Source of the DNA: a virus
Direction: 5' to 3' (one strand)
DNA: 41,385 bases
Virus record (IMG/VR): IMGVR_UViG_3300021963_000251
Location: 1 to 41,385 of that record
Positions 1-7,061 of the stretch are shown here, in pieces; the first letter of the stretch is position 1; each line of letters begins with the position of its first letter. The notes beneath the pieces are model-generated. The model was not told the origin of the DNA, searched no databases, and saw only the letters and a program-made list of their open reading frames with translations. Position numbers and translations under genes: made by a program.

Positions 1-635
1 GTTCCTTTGACAATACCTAAACCAAGCAAACCTTTATCGTTGTAAAGGAAGTTAAGGTAATTTGAATAACGCTCAGGTGTTAAAGAAGGAATTTCTTCTT
101 TTGCTGTTGCGTACTTGAGAGGGTCGCCAGTACGTCCCAGGAAGAAACGTTCGAATAACTCTTGGGTTGGTTGTGCTGTTGCACGACGATCTTCTGCACC
201 CTTAGGGGAATAAGTTTGAGCGTAACCCTCAGGACGGAACTGTTCTTCAGGATTTGTGATGTCGTAAGTACCAGCAGCTGCAACGGCCGGTATTGCAATC
301 GCTAGACCTGCTGCAGCACGGCCTGTAGGTGTATCGATTTCCTGCACACCAACTTCAGCAACACGTTGTGCAATTGCTAAGGGATGGTTCCAACGCCACC
401 AATAGGTACGTGTACCGTCATTGCCGACATCAATCAGCATGCGGGACGTATAAGCACCTAAAAACTGGCTTGGTGTTTCCCGTGCGGAAATACCTTTTGC
501 TTTAATTGCTTCTTTGAAACGCGGGTCTAAAACACTCTGTCCGTATCCAAGGCCCTCTCGGACCATACGAATTTGTGCGATATCTGCTTTCTTGAAGCCA
601 CGTTTATACTGTTTAACAATGTCTAAGGGATTCAT
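1..635 (-). CDS. Virion-associated-type protein, 3' part outside window
   Basis: Open minus-strand frame from an ATG at 635 through the left edge, giving 211 visible residues beginning MNPLDIVKQYKRGFKKADIA. The start overlaps the TAA of the upstream gene by one base (TAATG), which implies translational coupling. The first 50 residues are charged and helical. An Ala-rich hydrophobic stretch follows near residues 108-122 (GRAAAGLAIAIPAVAAAGTY), then a polar part with FFLGRTGDPLKYATAKEEIP. No catalytic motif was recognised. The neighbours are other Ala/Gly-rich proteins on the same strand, so a virion or DNA-entry role is possible, but this is only context. Confidence 0.75.
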   Translation of the reverse strand, partial: MNPLDIVKQYKRGFKKADIAQIRMVREGLGYGQSVLDPRFKEAIKAKGISARETPSQFLGAYTSRMLIDVGNDGTRTYWWRWNHPLAIAQRVAEVGVQEIDTPTGRAAAGLAIAIPAVAAAGTYDITNPEEQFRPEGYAQTYSPKGAEDRRATAQPTQELFERFFLGRTGDPLKYATAKEEIPSLTPERYSNYLNFLYNDKGLLGLGIVKG

Positions 636-1207
636 TAGACAATACCTCCAGCAGCACGCAAGGCTTCAATATATTCAGGGGGATAAGCTCCGAGGACTTT
701 ATCCATGTTCTGGCGATACTGATCCAGGAAAGTTTGTTCAATCCCTTGTGCTTGGAACTGAGTACCAGGTGCAACGGCTTGGGGCGCTTCTAAGTTATTA
801 ACTGCTTGGCGTTGCATCATTTGTTGCATGATCTGCTGCTCCTGTGACACCTGCGTTGGCTCAACAGAAGGAGGCATTAAAAACTTTCCAGCAATTGCTT
901 CTGTAGCAAGAGGAGAAAGTAAAGAGCCACCAATATTTGCTGCAGTTTCCAGGCCAGAGGGAACCATCTCTTGCTCAAACTTACCTGGAGCAACTTCTAC
1001 ACGTCTGGTCTTGGGAGGACGAATCTTGCGTGCTGCAGCAGTTAAAGGAAGAGCCACTGCCAAATCACCAAGGCCATATGCAAGGCCAACACCGGGACCA
1101 CCGGCCATCATGCCAAAACCTGCCGAAAGCGCACTACCTGTTGCAACGTTACCAACAAGGTCTTTATTCCTTTTTAAATAACCCAGCAGGCGCCCAGAAA
1201 GGTTCAT
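635..1207 (-). CDS. Gly/Ala-rich membrane-segment protein, unknown function
   Basis: 190 aa, ATG start. Residues about 18-60 form a Gly/Ala-rich hydrophobic region (SALSAGFGMMAGGPGVGLAY then LAVALPLTAAA), likely one or two membrane or amphipathic segments, followed by a basic KIRPPKTRRVE patch. A second hydrophobic stretch lies near 88-107. Residues 115-135 are Gln/Met-rich (QQIMQQMMQRQ). The protein sits between two other minus-strand genes with near-zero spacing. The composition resembles internal virion or ejection proteins of tailed phages, but no family is recognised. Confidence 0.75.
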   Translation of the reverse strand: MNLSGRLLGYLKRNKDLVGNVATGSALSAGFGMMAGGPGVGLAYGLGDLAVALPLTAAARKIRPPKTRRVEVAPGKFEQEMVPSGLETAANIGGSLLSPLATEAIAGKFLMPPSVEPTQVSQEQQIMQQMMQRQAVNNLEAPQAVAPGTQFQAQGIEQTFLDQYRQNMDKVLGAYPPEYIEALRAAGGIV

Positions 1208-1240
1208 ATTATCTACCAGTATGTTTTTATTTTAGGTTGA

Positions 1241-1777
1241 TTAACCTACGTTGATAGAACCCTGTGGATTTTCTGAAATTACATCCGGAAGTTTTGGAAT
1301 GTTTGTAGTGAAACCTTCTTCCGCCATTGCCAGTAAATAACCATTTGGATCTAGGTTGTTTGCCCTGGGAAATGGATTTTCAGTTTTTTCTTCTGGTGAA
1401 ATAACAGGACTATAGGTATAGACTTCTTTCCATAAAGGATTGAAGTCTGGTTGTTGCTCTGGAAACATTTCAGTAAGTGGGCGCCCTATTGTGAAGTCAT
1501 AATCTGTTTCAGGATTAAAACGCCCAAGGTTTGTAAACATGACATAAGAGTCAGGTTTAGGTTCTTCTGAAACAAAATTAAGTTTTTTATTTCGTGTTGT
1601 ACGTTGATTAGCAACGCGATTAGTCAAATCTTCTTGAGTAAAGCGAGATGGAATCCACGGAGTTTTAGCCGAAGATGCCGGTAAATCGTAATTGTCTTTG
1701 AAGTTTGTTTTATGTTCTTTTTCACCACCAAATTTTATGTAGTCATTTGGTGAGGTCCTAGGCTGCTCTAATTTCAT
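1241..1777 (-). CDS. Hypothetical protein, Pro/Asn-rich
   Basis: 178 aa; its ATG overlaps the TGA of the upstream 70-aa gene (ATGA). Polar and rich in Pro, Asn, Thr and aromatic residues (LTEMFPEQQPDFNPLWKEVY, TYSPVISPEEKTENPFPRAN), without predicted membrane segments. It looks extended or weakly structured. Tight coupling to its neighbours suggests the same late-type operon as the 707-aa protein. Function unknown. Confidence 0.75.
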   Translation of the reverse strand: MKLEQPRTSPNDYIKFGGEKEHKTNFKDNYDLPASSAKTPWIPSRFTQEDLTNRVANQRTTRNKKLNFVSEEPKPDSYVMFTNLGRFNPETDYDFTIGRPLTEMFPEQQPDFNPLWKEVYTYSPVISPEEKTENPFPRANNLDPNGYLLAMAEEGFTTNIPKLPDVISENPQGSINVG

Positions 1778-1986
1778 TTAGCTTTTTTCTTCTTATGTAA
1801 GCCTACAAGAGTTTTACGTAAGTTAGCTTGCTTAACTGTTTTGGGATCATACTTGTCCGGAGCACCCAATACGTTCTCTTGAAGCTGGGCGGGTGTGATG
1901 CCACGGGACTTGGCTTTAGCCGTAAAAGCGCCTTCCTTAATGTCGGCACCTTGGATCCATTTTTTATCTTTTTTTTGCTCAGCCAT
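1774..1986 (-). CDS. Small lysine-rich protein with KWIQGA motif
   Basis: 70 aa from the ATG at 1986; a TTG two codons upstream is less likely. Starts MAEQKKDKKWIQGADIKEGA, has a central TAKAKSRGITPAQLQE block and a highly basic tail HKKKKAK. Small proteins beginning with a K-W-I-Q-x-A-like motif followed by 'GAL/F-x-A-K-A' are frequent in marine and freshwater phages (recollection, not searched). Likely nucleic-acid or virion associated because of its charge. It starts 2 nt after the stop of the 707-aa gene. Confidence 0.75.
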   Translation of the reverse strand: MAEQKKDKKWIQGADIKEGAFTAKAKSRGITPAQLQENVLGAPDKYDPKTVKQANLRKTLVGLHKKKKAK

Positions 1987-1988
1987 GA

Positions 1989-4112
1989 TCAAATTAAACG
2001 GGGTTGAATAACAACTTCAGAAGTTAAAGGTGTTGATCTTCCTCTTTGTAGTCTACTCATATAAGCTTCAAGCTGATTTGCAGCAAGGTCAGCAGGAGAC
2101 TGTACTTGTCTTGCGGAATATCCAGTAACACCTTTTAAACCTAACTGTTGAGGAGGAAGTGTGCCAGGATCAGGGGTTAGGCGAGGAACAAAAGTAATTT
2201 CTTCAGCTTGAGCTGGCTCAGCCATTTGCCTACGAAGAAGGGTTATTTCATCTGGTAAGACACCGCCACGTGGATTTCTTGCTGCTTGCTGTTTAGCAGC
2301 TCGAATTGTTGCTTGCGACATGTTAATGGAAGAAAGTTTTTGTTCAGGAGTAGAAGTAATTGTTGTTTTAAATCCAGGATAACTACCGTGGCGCAAGGTC
2401 ATTTTGGTTTCTTCGCGTTGCAATGCAGTCGGACGAAGCTCGGGATCTGCAATCGGGAAGTTGCGTGGTTCAACTCCATAGATGCCGATGCTAGAACCCG
2501 TTTGAGCTTCTGGATCGTACGCAGAAAAATAACGGCCGCCACCAGTTTTTTGTTCGTCTAACTGAACAGAGGGACGACCACTACGAATCTCAAGAGTTTC
2601 TGCAATAGGTTCACCGGTGACTGGATCTACTTCAAAGAAAGGACGCACTCCTTCTTGACGTGGAATCATATTGTATTTAGATCCAAGGGATTCCAAAGAT
2701 TCCATTTGCCCTCGCACATAGTTGCGTTCTGCTAGTGCGTCACCAAGATCAACATTGATAGATTCTGGATTTAGGCTTTGACGTTCAAACAGCATTTTAT
2801 TGAGCATGCGGGTGTAATATCCGCCCTGATCAGGTTCGTCCGCAGCAGCAAAACGAAGTTGTGGCTCCAACTGATCAATTTCATTAAGACGATTAATAAT
2901 TGCTTGTTTTTGTTCGCCAAGTGCAGAAATTTTATTTGTTAAGGCAATATCTTTTTCAAACAAGTCGTCAACAAACTCACCTCGCCCTGTGGGTTTGAAG
3001 AACATACTGGTTGGGATTTGTTCTTTTTCTCTGAGTTCTGTTTGAACACGTGGTATTACAGTCAGCGGGGAAGACGGTGCTTCGGACAAACGTGATAAGA
3101 CGGATGGGTCACCAGTGGATGCATACAGCTCCATGGCTTCCGCGATAGCTGGGTCTTGACCCATGGCACGTTCCCGCCGATAGCGGCCCGGCATCGTGGC
3201 ACCTAATTCTTCAAAACGCGATTGAAGAAACTCTTGGGCTTTTTCCCGTGGACTAACTGCAGCCGCCGAAAGAAGAGGCGTTGCTTGCTGCTCATTAACT
3301 AACGTTGGTGGAACAGTGGATTGGCCCCAGGGGTCTGCAATATTCAGTTGTTTAATAAAACGACCTGTAGTTTGATCTTCACCAGATTCAACTGCGTTAA
3401 TAAATTGATTACGCGTATTAAGAATTTCTTGATCTTGAAGATCCGTTAAATTAGCTTGGATGTTCTGACTAAATTCTTTGAATGTTCCAGGGGTGCGTCC
3501 TTCGGGAAGATCGGTGCGTTGGCCTGTTAACGCCGGACGTAAAGACACATAAGTTTCAGCAAACCTTTCGGGGCTGCGGCCACGAGCAAAAATTTCTCCA
3601 GTGCGTGGGTCGGTAATTAAAGTTTGCGTTTCTAAAGCTTCTGGATCGGCTGCGCGAGAAATACGGTCGTAAATATCGCCTTGTGGGCGATACACCTTAG
3701 GTAACTCTGATTCAGGTTTTTGGGCAACAGCTGCGTAAACAGCTTGTCGCGTTGGGGGAGCTTTAGATGGAGCTGGTTCTGAAGTTGCTGCTGCACGGCG
3801 AACAGCTTGAATGTCCGCAAGATTGGCTTTAGTCACTCCAGCGGTTGCAGAGCGGGCTGGACCTTTAGGAATCTGTTGACCGCGACGCATTAAGGCCCTG
3901 GCACCAAACCCCAAACCAGCTAATGCACCTACTGCAGCAGCGGCAGCACCCAACGCACCGAGGGGATTTGACTCTTCGACTGGTGGTTTGAGTTGATTAC
4001 GGCGAAATTCCAAAACTTCAGGCGCTATTTTTACCCGTTCTTCTGGAGATTCAGGGATTGGCACCCCTGTTGCACGGCTATAGGCGTAGAAATCTGCAGG
4101 GGAGAGCGCCAT
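1989..4112 (-). CDS. Large (707 aa) virion-type protein with one membrane segment
   Basis: Longest gene in the window. An N-terminal 48 residues (MALSPADFYAYSRATGVPIP) precede an Ala/Gly-rich transmembrane-like helix at about 51-75, ended by a basic RALMRRG stop-transfer patch. The rest is a long hydrophilic region rich in Glu, Arg, Pro and Gln, with helical or coiled stretches near 380-420 (DIALTNKISALGEQKQAIIN). No enzymatic motif is visible. Size, composition and position at the head of the minus-strand operon fit a virion structural or internal protein. It is transcribed away from the early plus-strand genes, so its promoter should lie in 4113-4233. Confidence 0.8.
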   Translation of the reverse strand: MALSPADFYAYSRATGVPIPESPEERVKIAPEVLEFRRNQLKPPVEESNPLGALGAAAAAVGALAGLGFGARALMRRGQQIPKGPARSATAGVTKANLADIQAVRRAAATSEPAPSKAPPTRQAVYAAVAQKPESELPKVYRPQGDIYDRISRAADPEALETQTLITDPRTGEIFARGRSPERFAETYVSLRPALTGQRTDLPEGRTPGTFKEFSQNIQANLTDLQDQEILNTRNQFINAVESGEDQTTGRFIKQLNIADPWGQSTVPPTLVNEQQATPLLSAAAVSPREKAQEFLQSRFEELGATMPGRYRRERAMGQDPAIAEAMELYASTGDPSVLSRLSEAPSSPLTVIPRVQTELREKEQIPTSMFFKPTGRGEFVDDLFEKDIALTNKISALGEQKQAIINRLNEIDQLEPQLRFAAADEPDQGGYYTRMLNKMLFERQSLNPESINVDLGDALAERNYVRGQMESLESLGSKYNMIPRQEGVRPFFEVDPVTGEPIAETLEIRSGRPSVQLDEQKTGGGRYFSAYDPEAQTGSSIGIYGVEPRNFPIADPELRPTALQREETKMTLRHGSYPGFKTTITSTPEQKLSSINMSQATIRAAKQQAARNPRGGVLPDEITLLRRQMAEPAQAEEITFVPRLTPDPGTLPPQQLGLKGVTGYSARQVQSPADLAANQLEAYMSRLQRGRSTPLTSEVVIQPRLI

Positions 4113-4233
4113 AACCTTTTAAAACGTATTTTTTATCTTTTGTTGAGTACATTCTAACTTTGGGTAATTAAAAAACGTAAGCATCTTGTAAACTAAAGAG
4201 TATGAGCCGTGGTTAGCGGGATTTATTTTTAAA
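4113..4233. promoter_or_regulatory. Divergent intergenic region, probable promoters
   Basis: AT-rich 121-bp stretch between the heads of the minus-strand virion-type operon and the plus-strand 70-aa gene, so it should hold promoters for both. Near the plus gene, TTGTAAACT and ATTTATTTTTAAAATG are seen, but I cannot assign defined -35/-10 boxes or a phage promoter consensus with confidence. Confidence 0.4.
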
Positions 4234-4446
4234 ATGGACCAGGAAAGCAGAGAAAGACGCGAAAATATTCGTCAAACAATTGACGAACGTGCCAATCAAC
4301 TTCGTGAAAGTGGTATTCACCCTTTTGAAGTACAGAAGGCTAGGTCTGCTGCTAACCAGGAACTAGCCGTTGCGGTTCCCGATGTTGAAAAATATCAACA
4401 AGCCGTAAATTTGGCAACGCAATTTCAACAGAAAGGCGCAATCTAA
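4234..4446 (+). CDS. Small helical hypothetical protein
   Basis: 70 aa, MDQESRERRENIRQTIDERA... Strongly charged and almost entirely helical, ending AVNLATQFQQKGAI. No Shine-Dalgarno site is seen before the ATG. It is monocistronic: a clear intrinsic terminator follows 38 nt after the stop. Function unknown. Confidence 0.7.
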   Translation: MDQESRERRENIRQTIDERANQLRESGIHPFEVQKARSAANQELAVAVPDVEKYQQAVNLATQFQQKGAI

Positions 4447-4483
4447 ATCAAAAAATTAAAATAAGGTTAAATAATTCATAAAC

Positions 4484-4507
4484 GCCGGGGTAAGACCCGG
4501 CTTTTTT
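4484..4507 (+). terminator. Intrinsic terminator after the 70-aa gene
   Basis: Perfect 6-bp GC stem GCCGGG/CCCGGC with a 6-nt loop GTAAGA, followed directly by six T. This closes the 4234-4446 transcription unit. Confidence 0.85.
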
Positions 4508-4866
4508 GTTGAAGTTTTTGGGCTAAGTAGGGAAATAACATACAAAATAGCAATTTAGGTATAAATTACTACAAAAGGAAGGCTCCTATAGGGCTCAAAT
4601 AGGGTACAAAATTACCTGACGCTTCTCCCAACCGCCAACCGCGAGGGGATGCGTAGGGAAAAAAAGAACCTGACCTCGTTATTGAGAACGATTCTCAAGA
4701 AGCGAGTCGATTTTAGGTCTAAATACCTACCAAGCCGAGCAATTGTTACGATTTCCTAACATTTGGCGACTAGTTGGGGAAGAGCCCCGCGCTTCGCGAA
4801 ATAAGACAGTGAGCTACGCCAGAGTTCACTCAGAGTTTACATCAATACATCCAGGGATAACGGGGG
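4508..4866. other. Non-coding region (about 350 bp) at transcription divergence
   Basis: No convincing reading frame on either strand. It contains a direct repeat of ATAGGG with similar flanks (near 4585-4605), a 17-bp palindrome at 4682-4698, GC-rich GCGCTTCGCG near 4790-4800, and AT-rich patches. It lies between the terminator and the first early gene. Plausible content is an early promoter region and possibly an origin, but no iterons or DnaA boxes were recognised. Confidence 0.5.
4682..4698. promoter_or_regulatory. Perfect palindrome TTGAGAA-CGA-TTCTCAA
   Basis: Seven-base arms TTGAGAA/TTCTCAA around a 3-bp centre. The 7-1-7 core TGAGAAC-G-ATTCTCA has the layout of Fur/Zur-type operators (TGATAATNATTATCA-like). 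It could equally be a small hairpin or a phage repressor site. It is the only clean palindrome of this kind in the non-coding stretch. Confidence 0.4.
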
Positions 4867-4887
4867 CTGCGCATCCGTAACACGCAG
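4867..4887 (+). promoter_or_regulatory. Leader hairpin with 11-nt loop
   Basis: Stem CTGCG/CGCAG with loop CATCCGTAACA (11 nt), 26 nt before the ATG at 4914. It is the first member of the series of hairpins placed just upstream of early genes; no Shine-Dalgarno site follows it. Confidence 0.5.
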
Positions 4888-4913
4888 ATGTTCCATTGCA
4901 TTTACTTGGTTCC

Positions 4914-5087
4914 ATGATTGAGTACTGGTTGGTTACAGCCGAAGAAGGTGACTACGTTCACAAGCGTGCATGCTCCACCCACGAGAAGGCTTGTCAACAA
5001 GCCTGGCGTTGGGAAGATGATTGTCTTGACAACATCCGTATGGAGTTTATGTCTTATCCAGCTTCGCAGGATGACGTTCCGTTCTGA
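4914..5087 (+). CDS. Small acidic protein ending in SSB-like tail DDVPF
   Basis: 57 aa from ATG 4914 (MIEYWLVTAEEGDYVHKRAC...); an upstream in-frame TTG at 4896 is less likely because the hairpin leader lies just before it. Three Cys (HKRACSTHEKACQQAWRWED, DDCLD) and a C-terminus QDDVPF. Acid-acid-x-Pro-Phe is the classical SSB interaction tail, and two OB-fold-type proteins in this window end EEIPF and EEAPF. The body does not look like an OB fold, so it may mimic or compete for the SSB-tail binding site, or the match may be chance. First gene of the early region. Confidence 0.65.
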   Translation: MIEYWLVTAEEGDYVHKRACSTHEKACQQAWRWEDDCLDNIRMEFMSYPASQDDVPF

Positions 5088-5158
5088 GTACCAGGCGTGA
5101 TGCTGGGGGGTCGAACCCCCCACTCAGCATTGCCCCCAGCGGAGATGGGCACCGCACC
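5084..5158 (+). promoter_or_regulatory. Tandem leader hairpins, T-arm-like copy 1
   Basis: First hairpin at 5101-5129: GGGGGG/CCCCCC around TCGAA, which can be read as a 5-bp stem with 7-nt loop GTCGAAC as in a tRNA T-arm, plus an outer TGCT/AGCA helix. Second hairpin at 5131-5151: TGCCC/GGGCA with an 11-nt loop. Between them is CAGCATTGCC, matching CAGTTATTGCC in copies 2 and 3. The ATG of the next gene lies 7 nt past the second hairpin. CTGAGT (5084) can alternatively pair with ACTCAG (5122). Confidence 0.6.
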
Positions 5159-5455
5159 ATGGAGAGATCTGTGATCGACCTGACAACTGGTTGGGTACAA
5201 CACCCTGGTGTAACAGGTGGTTTCCACCTGGTCTACATCGACAATCTCGTTGGTGAGATATCCATTGTCACTGGACCGAAAGGTTCAGGACTAATGGGTC
5301 ACAACGATCCAGGTGTAGAGACCACATACGAAGTGTGGTTTCCAGGTATGTGTAACCCAACAGGTTACCTAACACTTGCCGAAGTGCAAGGCATTATTAA
5401 ATTCATGCGTCAGCGTGAAGAAGAGCGCCTTGCTTGGCAAGAAGAAGAAGACTGA
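5159..5455 (+). CDS. Hypothetical protein, beta-rich with acidic helical tail
   Basis: 98 aa, ATG 5159, immediately after the tandem hairpin leader. The N-terminal 75 residues look beta-rich (GGFHLVYIDNLVGEISIVTG, TTYEVWFPGMCNP). The C-terminus is a charged helix ending AWQEEED. No family recognised. Its TGA is the start of the next leader element (TGATCCGT...). Confidence 0.7.
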   Translation: MERSVIDLTTGWVQHPGVTGGFHLVYIDNLVGEISIVTGPKGSGLMGHNDPGVETTYEVWFPGMCNPTGYLTLAEVQGIIKFMRQREEERLAWQEEED

Positions 5456-5541
5456 TCCGTACAAGCGGGTGACCAGGTGCAAACCCTGGTCCAGTTATTG
5501 CCCCCAGCGGAGATGGGCACCGCACACAACAGGAGTTTCCT
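5452..5541 (+). promoter_or_regulatory. Tandem leader hairpins, T-arm-like copy 2, with SD-sequestering hairpin
   Basis: Block TGATCCGTACAAGCGGGT, then GACCAGG/CCTGGTC with loop TGCAAAC (5471-5491), CAGTTATTGCC, then GCCC/GGGC with the same 11-nt loop as copy 1. A third small hairpin follows at 5529-5543: ACAGGA/TCCTGT around GTT. It pairs the Shine-Dalgarno AGGAG and includes the GTG start of the next gene, so initiation may be gated by folding. Confidence 0.6.
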
Positions 5542-5811
5542 GTGGCTAACGTCGTTGGCACTTTGCACACTCTTCAGTTCACATCTGAGGAGTTGCATCT
5601 GCTAGTCAAAGCCGTGGAAGACCAGTATCTTTCTGCTGCAGAAGATCACGGTCTTTCTGTCGACTTAGGTGTGGTTGCCCTAAGAGATGCTTTGCAAAAA
5701 CCAATTCAAGCTGACTGCCAAGTCAAGTGGCTTGAGAGAAAGGTTGAATACAAGAAGCACGAGGTTGCAACGCTTGAGAAAGCTATTGCAAAACTACGCG
5801 CTGTGAGCTGA
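5542..5811 (+). CDS. Hypothetical helical protein, GTG start
   Basis: 89 aa from GTG 5542, chosen because AGGAG lies 7 nt upstream and no ATG is available. The N-terminal half contains FTSEELHLLVKAVEDQYLSA; the C-terminal half is a probable coiled coil (KWLERKVEYKKHEVATLEKA). Helical throughout, with no catalytic motif. Followed at once by the third leader copy. Confidence 0.7.
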   Translation: MANVVGTLHTLQFTSEELHLLVKAVEDQYLSAAEDHGLSVDLGVVALRDALQKPIQADCQVKWLERKVEYKKHEVATLEKAIAKLRAVS

Positions 5812-5874
5812 TCCGTCAAAGCGGGTCCCAGGGTGCAAACCCCTGGGCAGTTATTGCCACCCACCGAGGGTGGC
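5809..5874 (+). promoter_or_regulatory. Tandem leader hairpins, T-arm-like copy 3
   Basis: TGATCCGTCAAAGCGGGT, then a perfect 7-bp stem CCCAGGG/CCCTGGG (5827-5847) around the same 7-nt loop TGCAAAC as copy 2. CAGTTATTGCC follows, then GCCACCC/GGGTGGC with loop ACCGA (5856-5874). Both stems differ from copies 1 and 2 by paired changes, while the loop and linker are conserved. Confidence 0.65.
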
Positions 5875-5886
5875 CTACTCAGTTAC

Positions 5887-6060
5887 ATGTTACGCAAGAA
5901 GTTATCGCAAGCATTGGCCGTCGCAGCGGTCAAGCTTGCTCAAGACCAAACTCCTGAACGCGTCAAAGCGCAGCTCAACGTGCGTAAGAAAGCATTGATC
6001 TATGAGATCGATGGTTACCGCACTGCTCTGTCCAACTTCATCTCACCGAACCATGACTAA
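5887..6060 (+). CDS. Small basic helical protein
   Basis: 57 aa from ATG 5887 (MLRKKLSQALAVAAVKLAQD...), placed 12 nt after the leader hairpin with CTACTCAGTTAC before the ATG; an in-frame GTG at 5833 inside the hairpin is rejected. Helical and basic, ending ALSNFISPNHD. Its last codons overlap the ATG of the next gene by 8 nt. Function unknown. Confidence 0.65.
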   Translation: MLRKKLSQALAVAAVKLAQDQTPERVKAQLNVRKKALIYEIDGYRTALSNFISPNHD

Positions 6061-6262
6061 GAACTACATGTTTGATGCAACACTTGCCCTTGTGCTTGGC
6101 ACAGGGGTTGGCATGTTTTTGTCAGTGCTTGGCCAGAAGGCCATCAACCAGCACTACAAAGCAACGTGCAACTCCCGTCCAAATCACAATCTCATCTACA
6201 CCCAAGGATTCCTTGGTGATACGTACTACTGCATACACAATGCAGAGATCAAGGGCAATTGA
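6053..6262 (+). CDS. Small single-pass membrane protein
   Basis: 69 aa from ATG 6053. A single N-terminal hydrophobic segment (residues about 6-25, MFDATLALVLGTGVGMFLSV) is followed by a polar domain with two Cys (TCNSRP, YYCIHNAEIKGN). Likely N-in signal anchor with a periplasmic or luminal domain. Overlaps the previous gene by 8 nt, so it is probably translationally coupled. Function unknown. Confidence 0.65.
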   Translation: MTKNYMFDATLALVLGTGVGMFLSVLGQKAINQHYKATCNSRPNHNLIYTQGFLGDTYYCIHNAEIKGN

Positions 6263-6274
6263 CGTTTGCACTTT

Positions 6275-6315
6275 CCCATCCGCAAGGATGGGTTACTGCA
6301 GACCTCATCGTCTGC
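6275..6315 (+). promoter_or_regulatory. Tandem leader hairpins upstream of OB-type protein gene
   Basis: Hairpin 1: CCCATCC/GGATGGG closed by a GCAA tetraloop (6275-6292). Hairpin 2: GCAGAC/GTCTGC with loop CTCATC (6298-6315), joined by TTACT. CAACTCAACTCAGTTCA then leads to the ATG at 6341. The same linker-plus-hairpin layout (GGGTTTACTGCAG...) recurs before the gene at 7139. Confidence 0.6.
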
Positions 6316-6340
6316 TATTCAACTCAACTCAGTTCACGTC

Positions 6341-6727
6341 ATGTTCTCTAACACCATTGTTGGCAACATCTCGTACATGGAGAAAGCCGTCCATGAGGGT
6401 CGTGAGTTCCTCGCGATCACCATGGTCGTTAACGATATGTACGAAGGTGCTTGCCGCATTAAGTTCAATAACGCCAATGGTTTGATGACTGCCTATAACA
6501 ACGGCACACTCGTCGTTGGTCAGCAGCTCATCCTTACTCAATACGATGTCAGACTTAGCAGCATCCGTACGCACTACATGAGTGATGGCGATCTTGTGGC
6601 ACTGAAGTACCCCGAGATGGCACTCACTCGCGTCCGTGCGATCATTGGATCTGCCCCTCGTCCCAAGGTACAGCCTGCGGTCACAGCACCAAAGGCTGAA
6701 GCAACCTTGGAAGAGATTCCCTTCTGA
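6341..6727 (+). CDS. Probable OB-fold single-stranded DNA-binding-type protein
   Basis: 128 aa from ATG 6341 (MFSNTIVGNISYMEKAVHEG...), preceded by the CTCAACTCA-type block; an earlier in-frame TTG at 6266 lies inside the hairpin and is rejected. The first 95 residues are beta-rich with SSB-like spacing (NTIVGNI, EFLAITMVVND, GTLVVGQQLILTQYDVRL). A Pro/Ala-rich linker follows, and the chain ends LEEIPF, the acidic-PF tail typical of SSB proteins. The fold is inferred from pattern, not from a specific signature. A second, clearer SSB is at 19689, so this may be an accessory ssDNA-binding protein. Confidence 0.6.
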   Translation: MFSNTIVGNISYMEKAVHEGREFLAITMVVNDMYEGACRIKFNNANGLMTAYNNGTLVVGQQLILTQYDVRLSSIRTHYMSDGDLVALKYPEMALTRVRAIIGSAPRPKVQPAVTAPKAEATLEEIPF

Positions 6728-6743
6728 CATCAGACTCCTGCCC

Positions 6744-7055
6744 TTAACCCTTCCGTTTGATACGCTCTTGACAGAAGCTTGGTTCCCAACGAAGAATCAA
6801 GCTTCTTTCTAAGTCGTAAGCATCCCATCCAGTCATCCAGGAAATCTTAGTGGTTGTGCAATCAACACTGCCACGTTGAAAACCTGGATGATGTGAAGGA
6901 TTGCGTAAACGATTCCACAGTATTTTGCTGCGTCCAATGTACAAAATCTTGTCATTGGAATCAATCAATGCATAGCATCCGGGCTTGGCTGGTATTGTCT
7001 TGGCATCTTGCCAGCATACCCACTGCCAGTTTCTTGGATCTATTTCCATTGACAC
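6744..7055 (-). CDS. GIY-YIG nuclease domain protein (homing-type)
   Basis: 103 aa from GTG 7055 (alternative ATG 7049). Contains GCYALIDSNDKILYIGRSKI: G-C-Y replaces GIY and L-Y-I-G is kept. An Arg follows in LWNRLRNP, and a Glu-bearing helix LERSLILRWEPSF matches the family's Glu metal ligand. The domain fills the chain with no extra DNA-binding module. It lies on the minus strand inside a plus-strand gene run, tail-to-tail with the OB-type gene, which suggests a mobile free-standing nuclease. Confidence 0.8.
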   Translation of the reverse strand: MSMEIDPRNWQWVCWQDAKTIPAKPGCYALIDSNDKILYIGRSKILWNRLRNPSHHPGFQRGSVDCTTTKISWMTGWDAYDLERSLILRWEPSFCQERIKRKG

Positions 7056-7061
7056 AGTTTA

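Noticed and set aside
5101-5129. True tRNA gene at the T-arm-like hairpin
   Set aside because: Only a T-arm-like hairpin is present; no acceptor, D- or anticodon arm can be formed around it.
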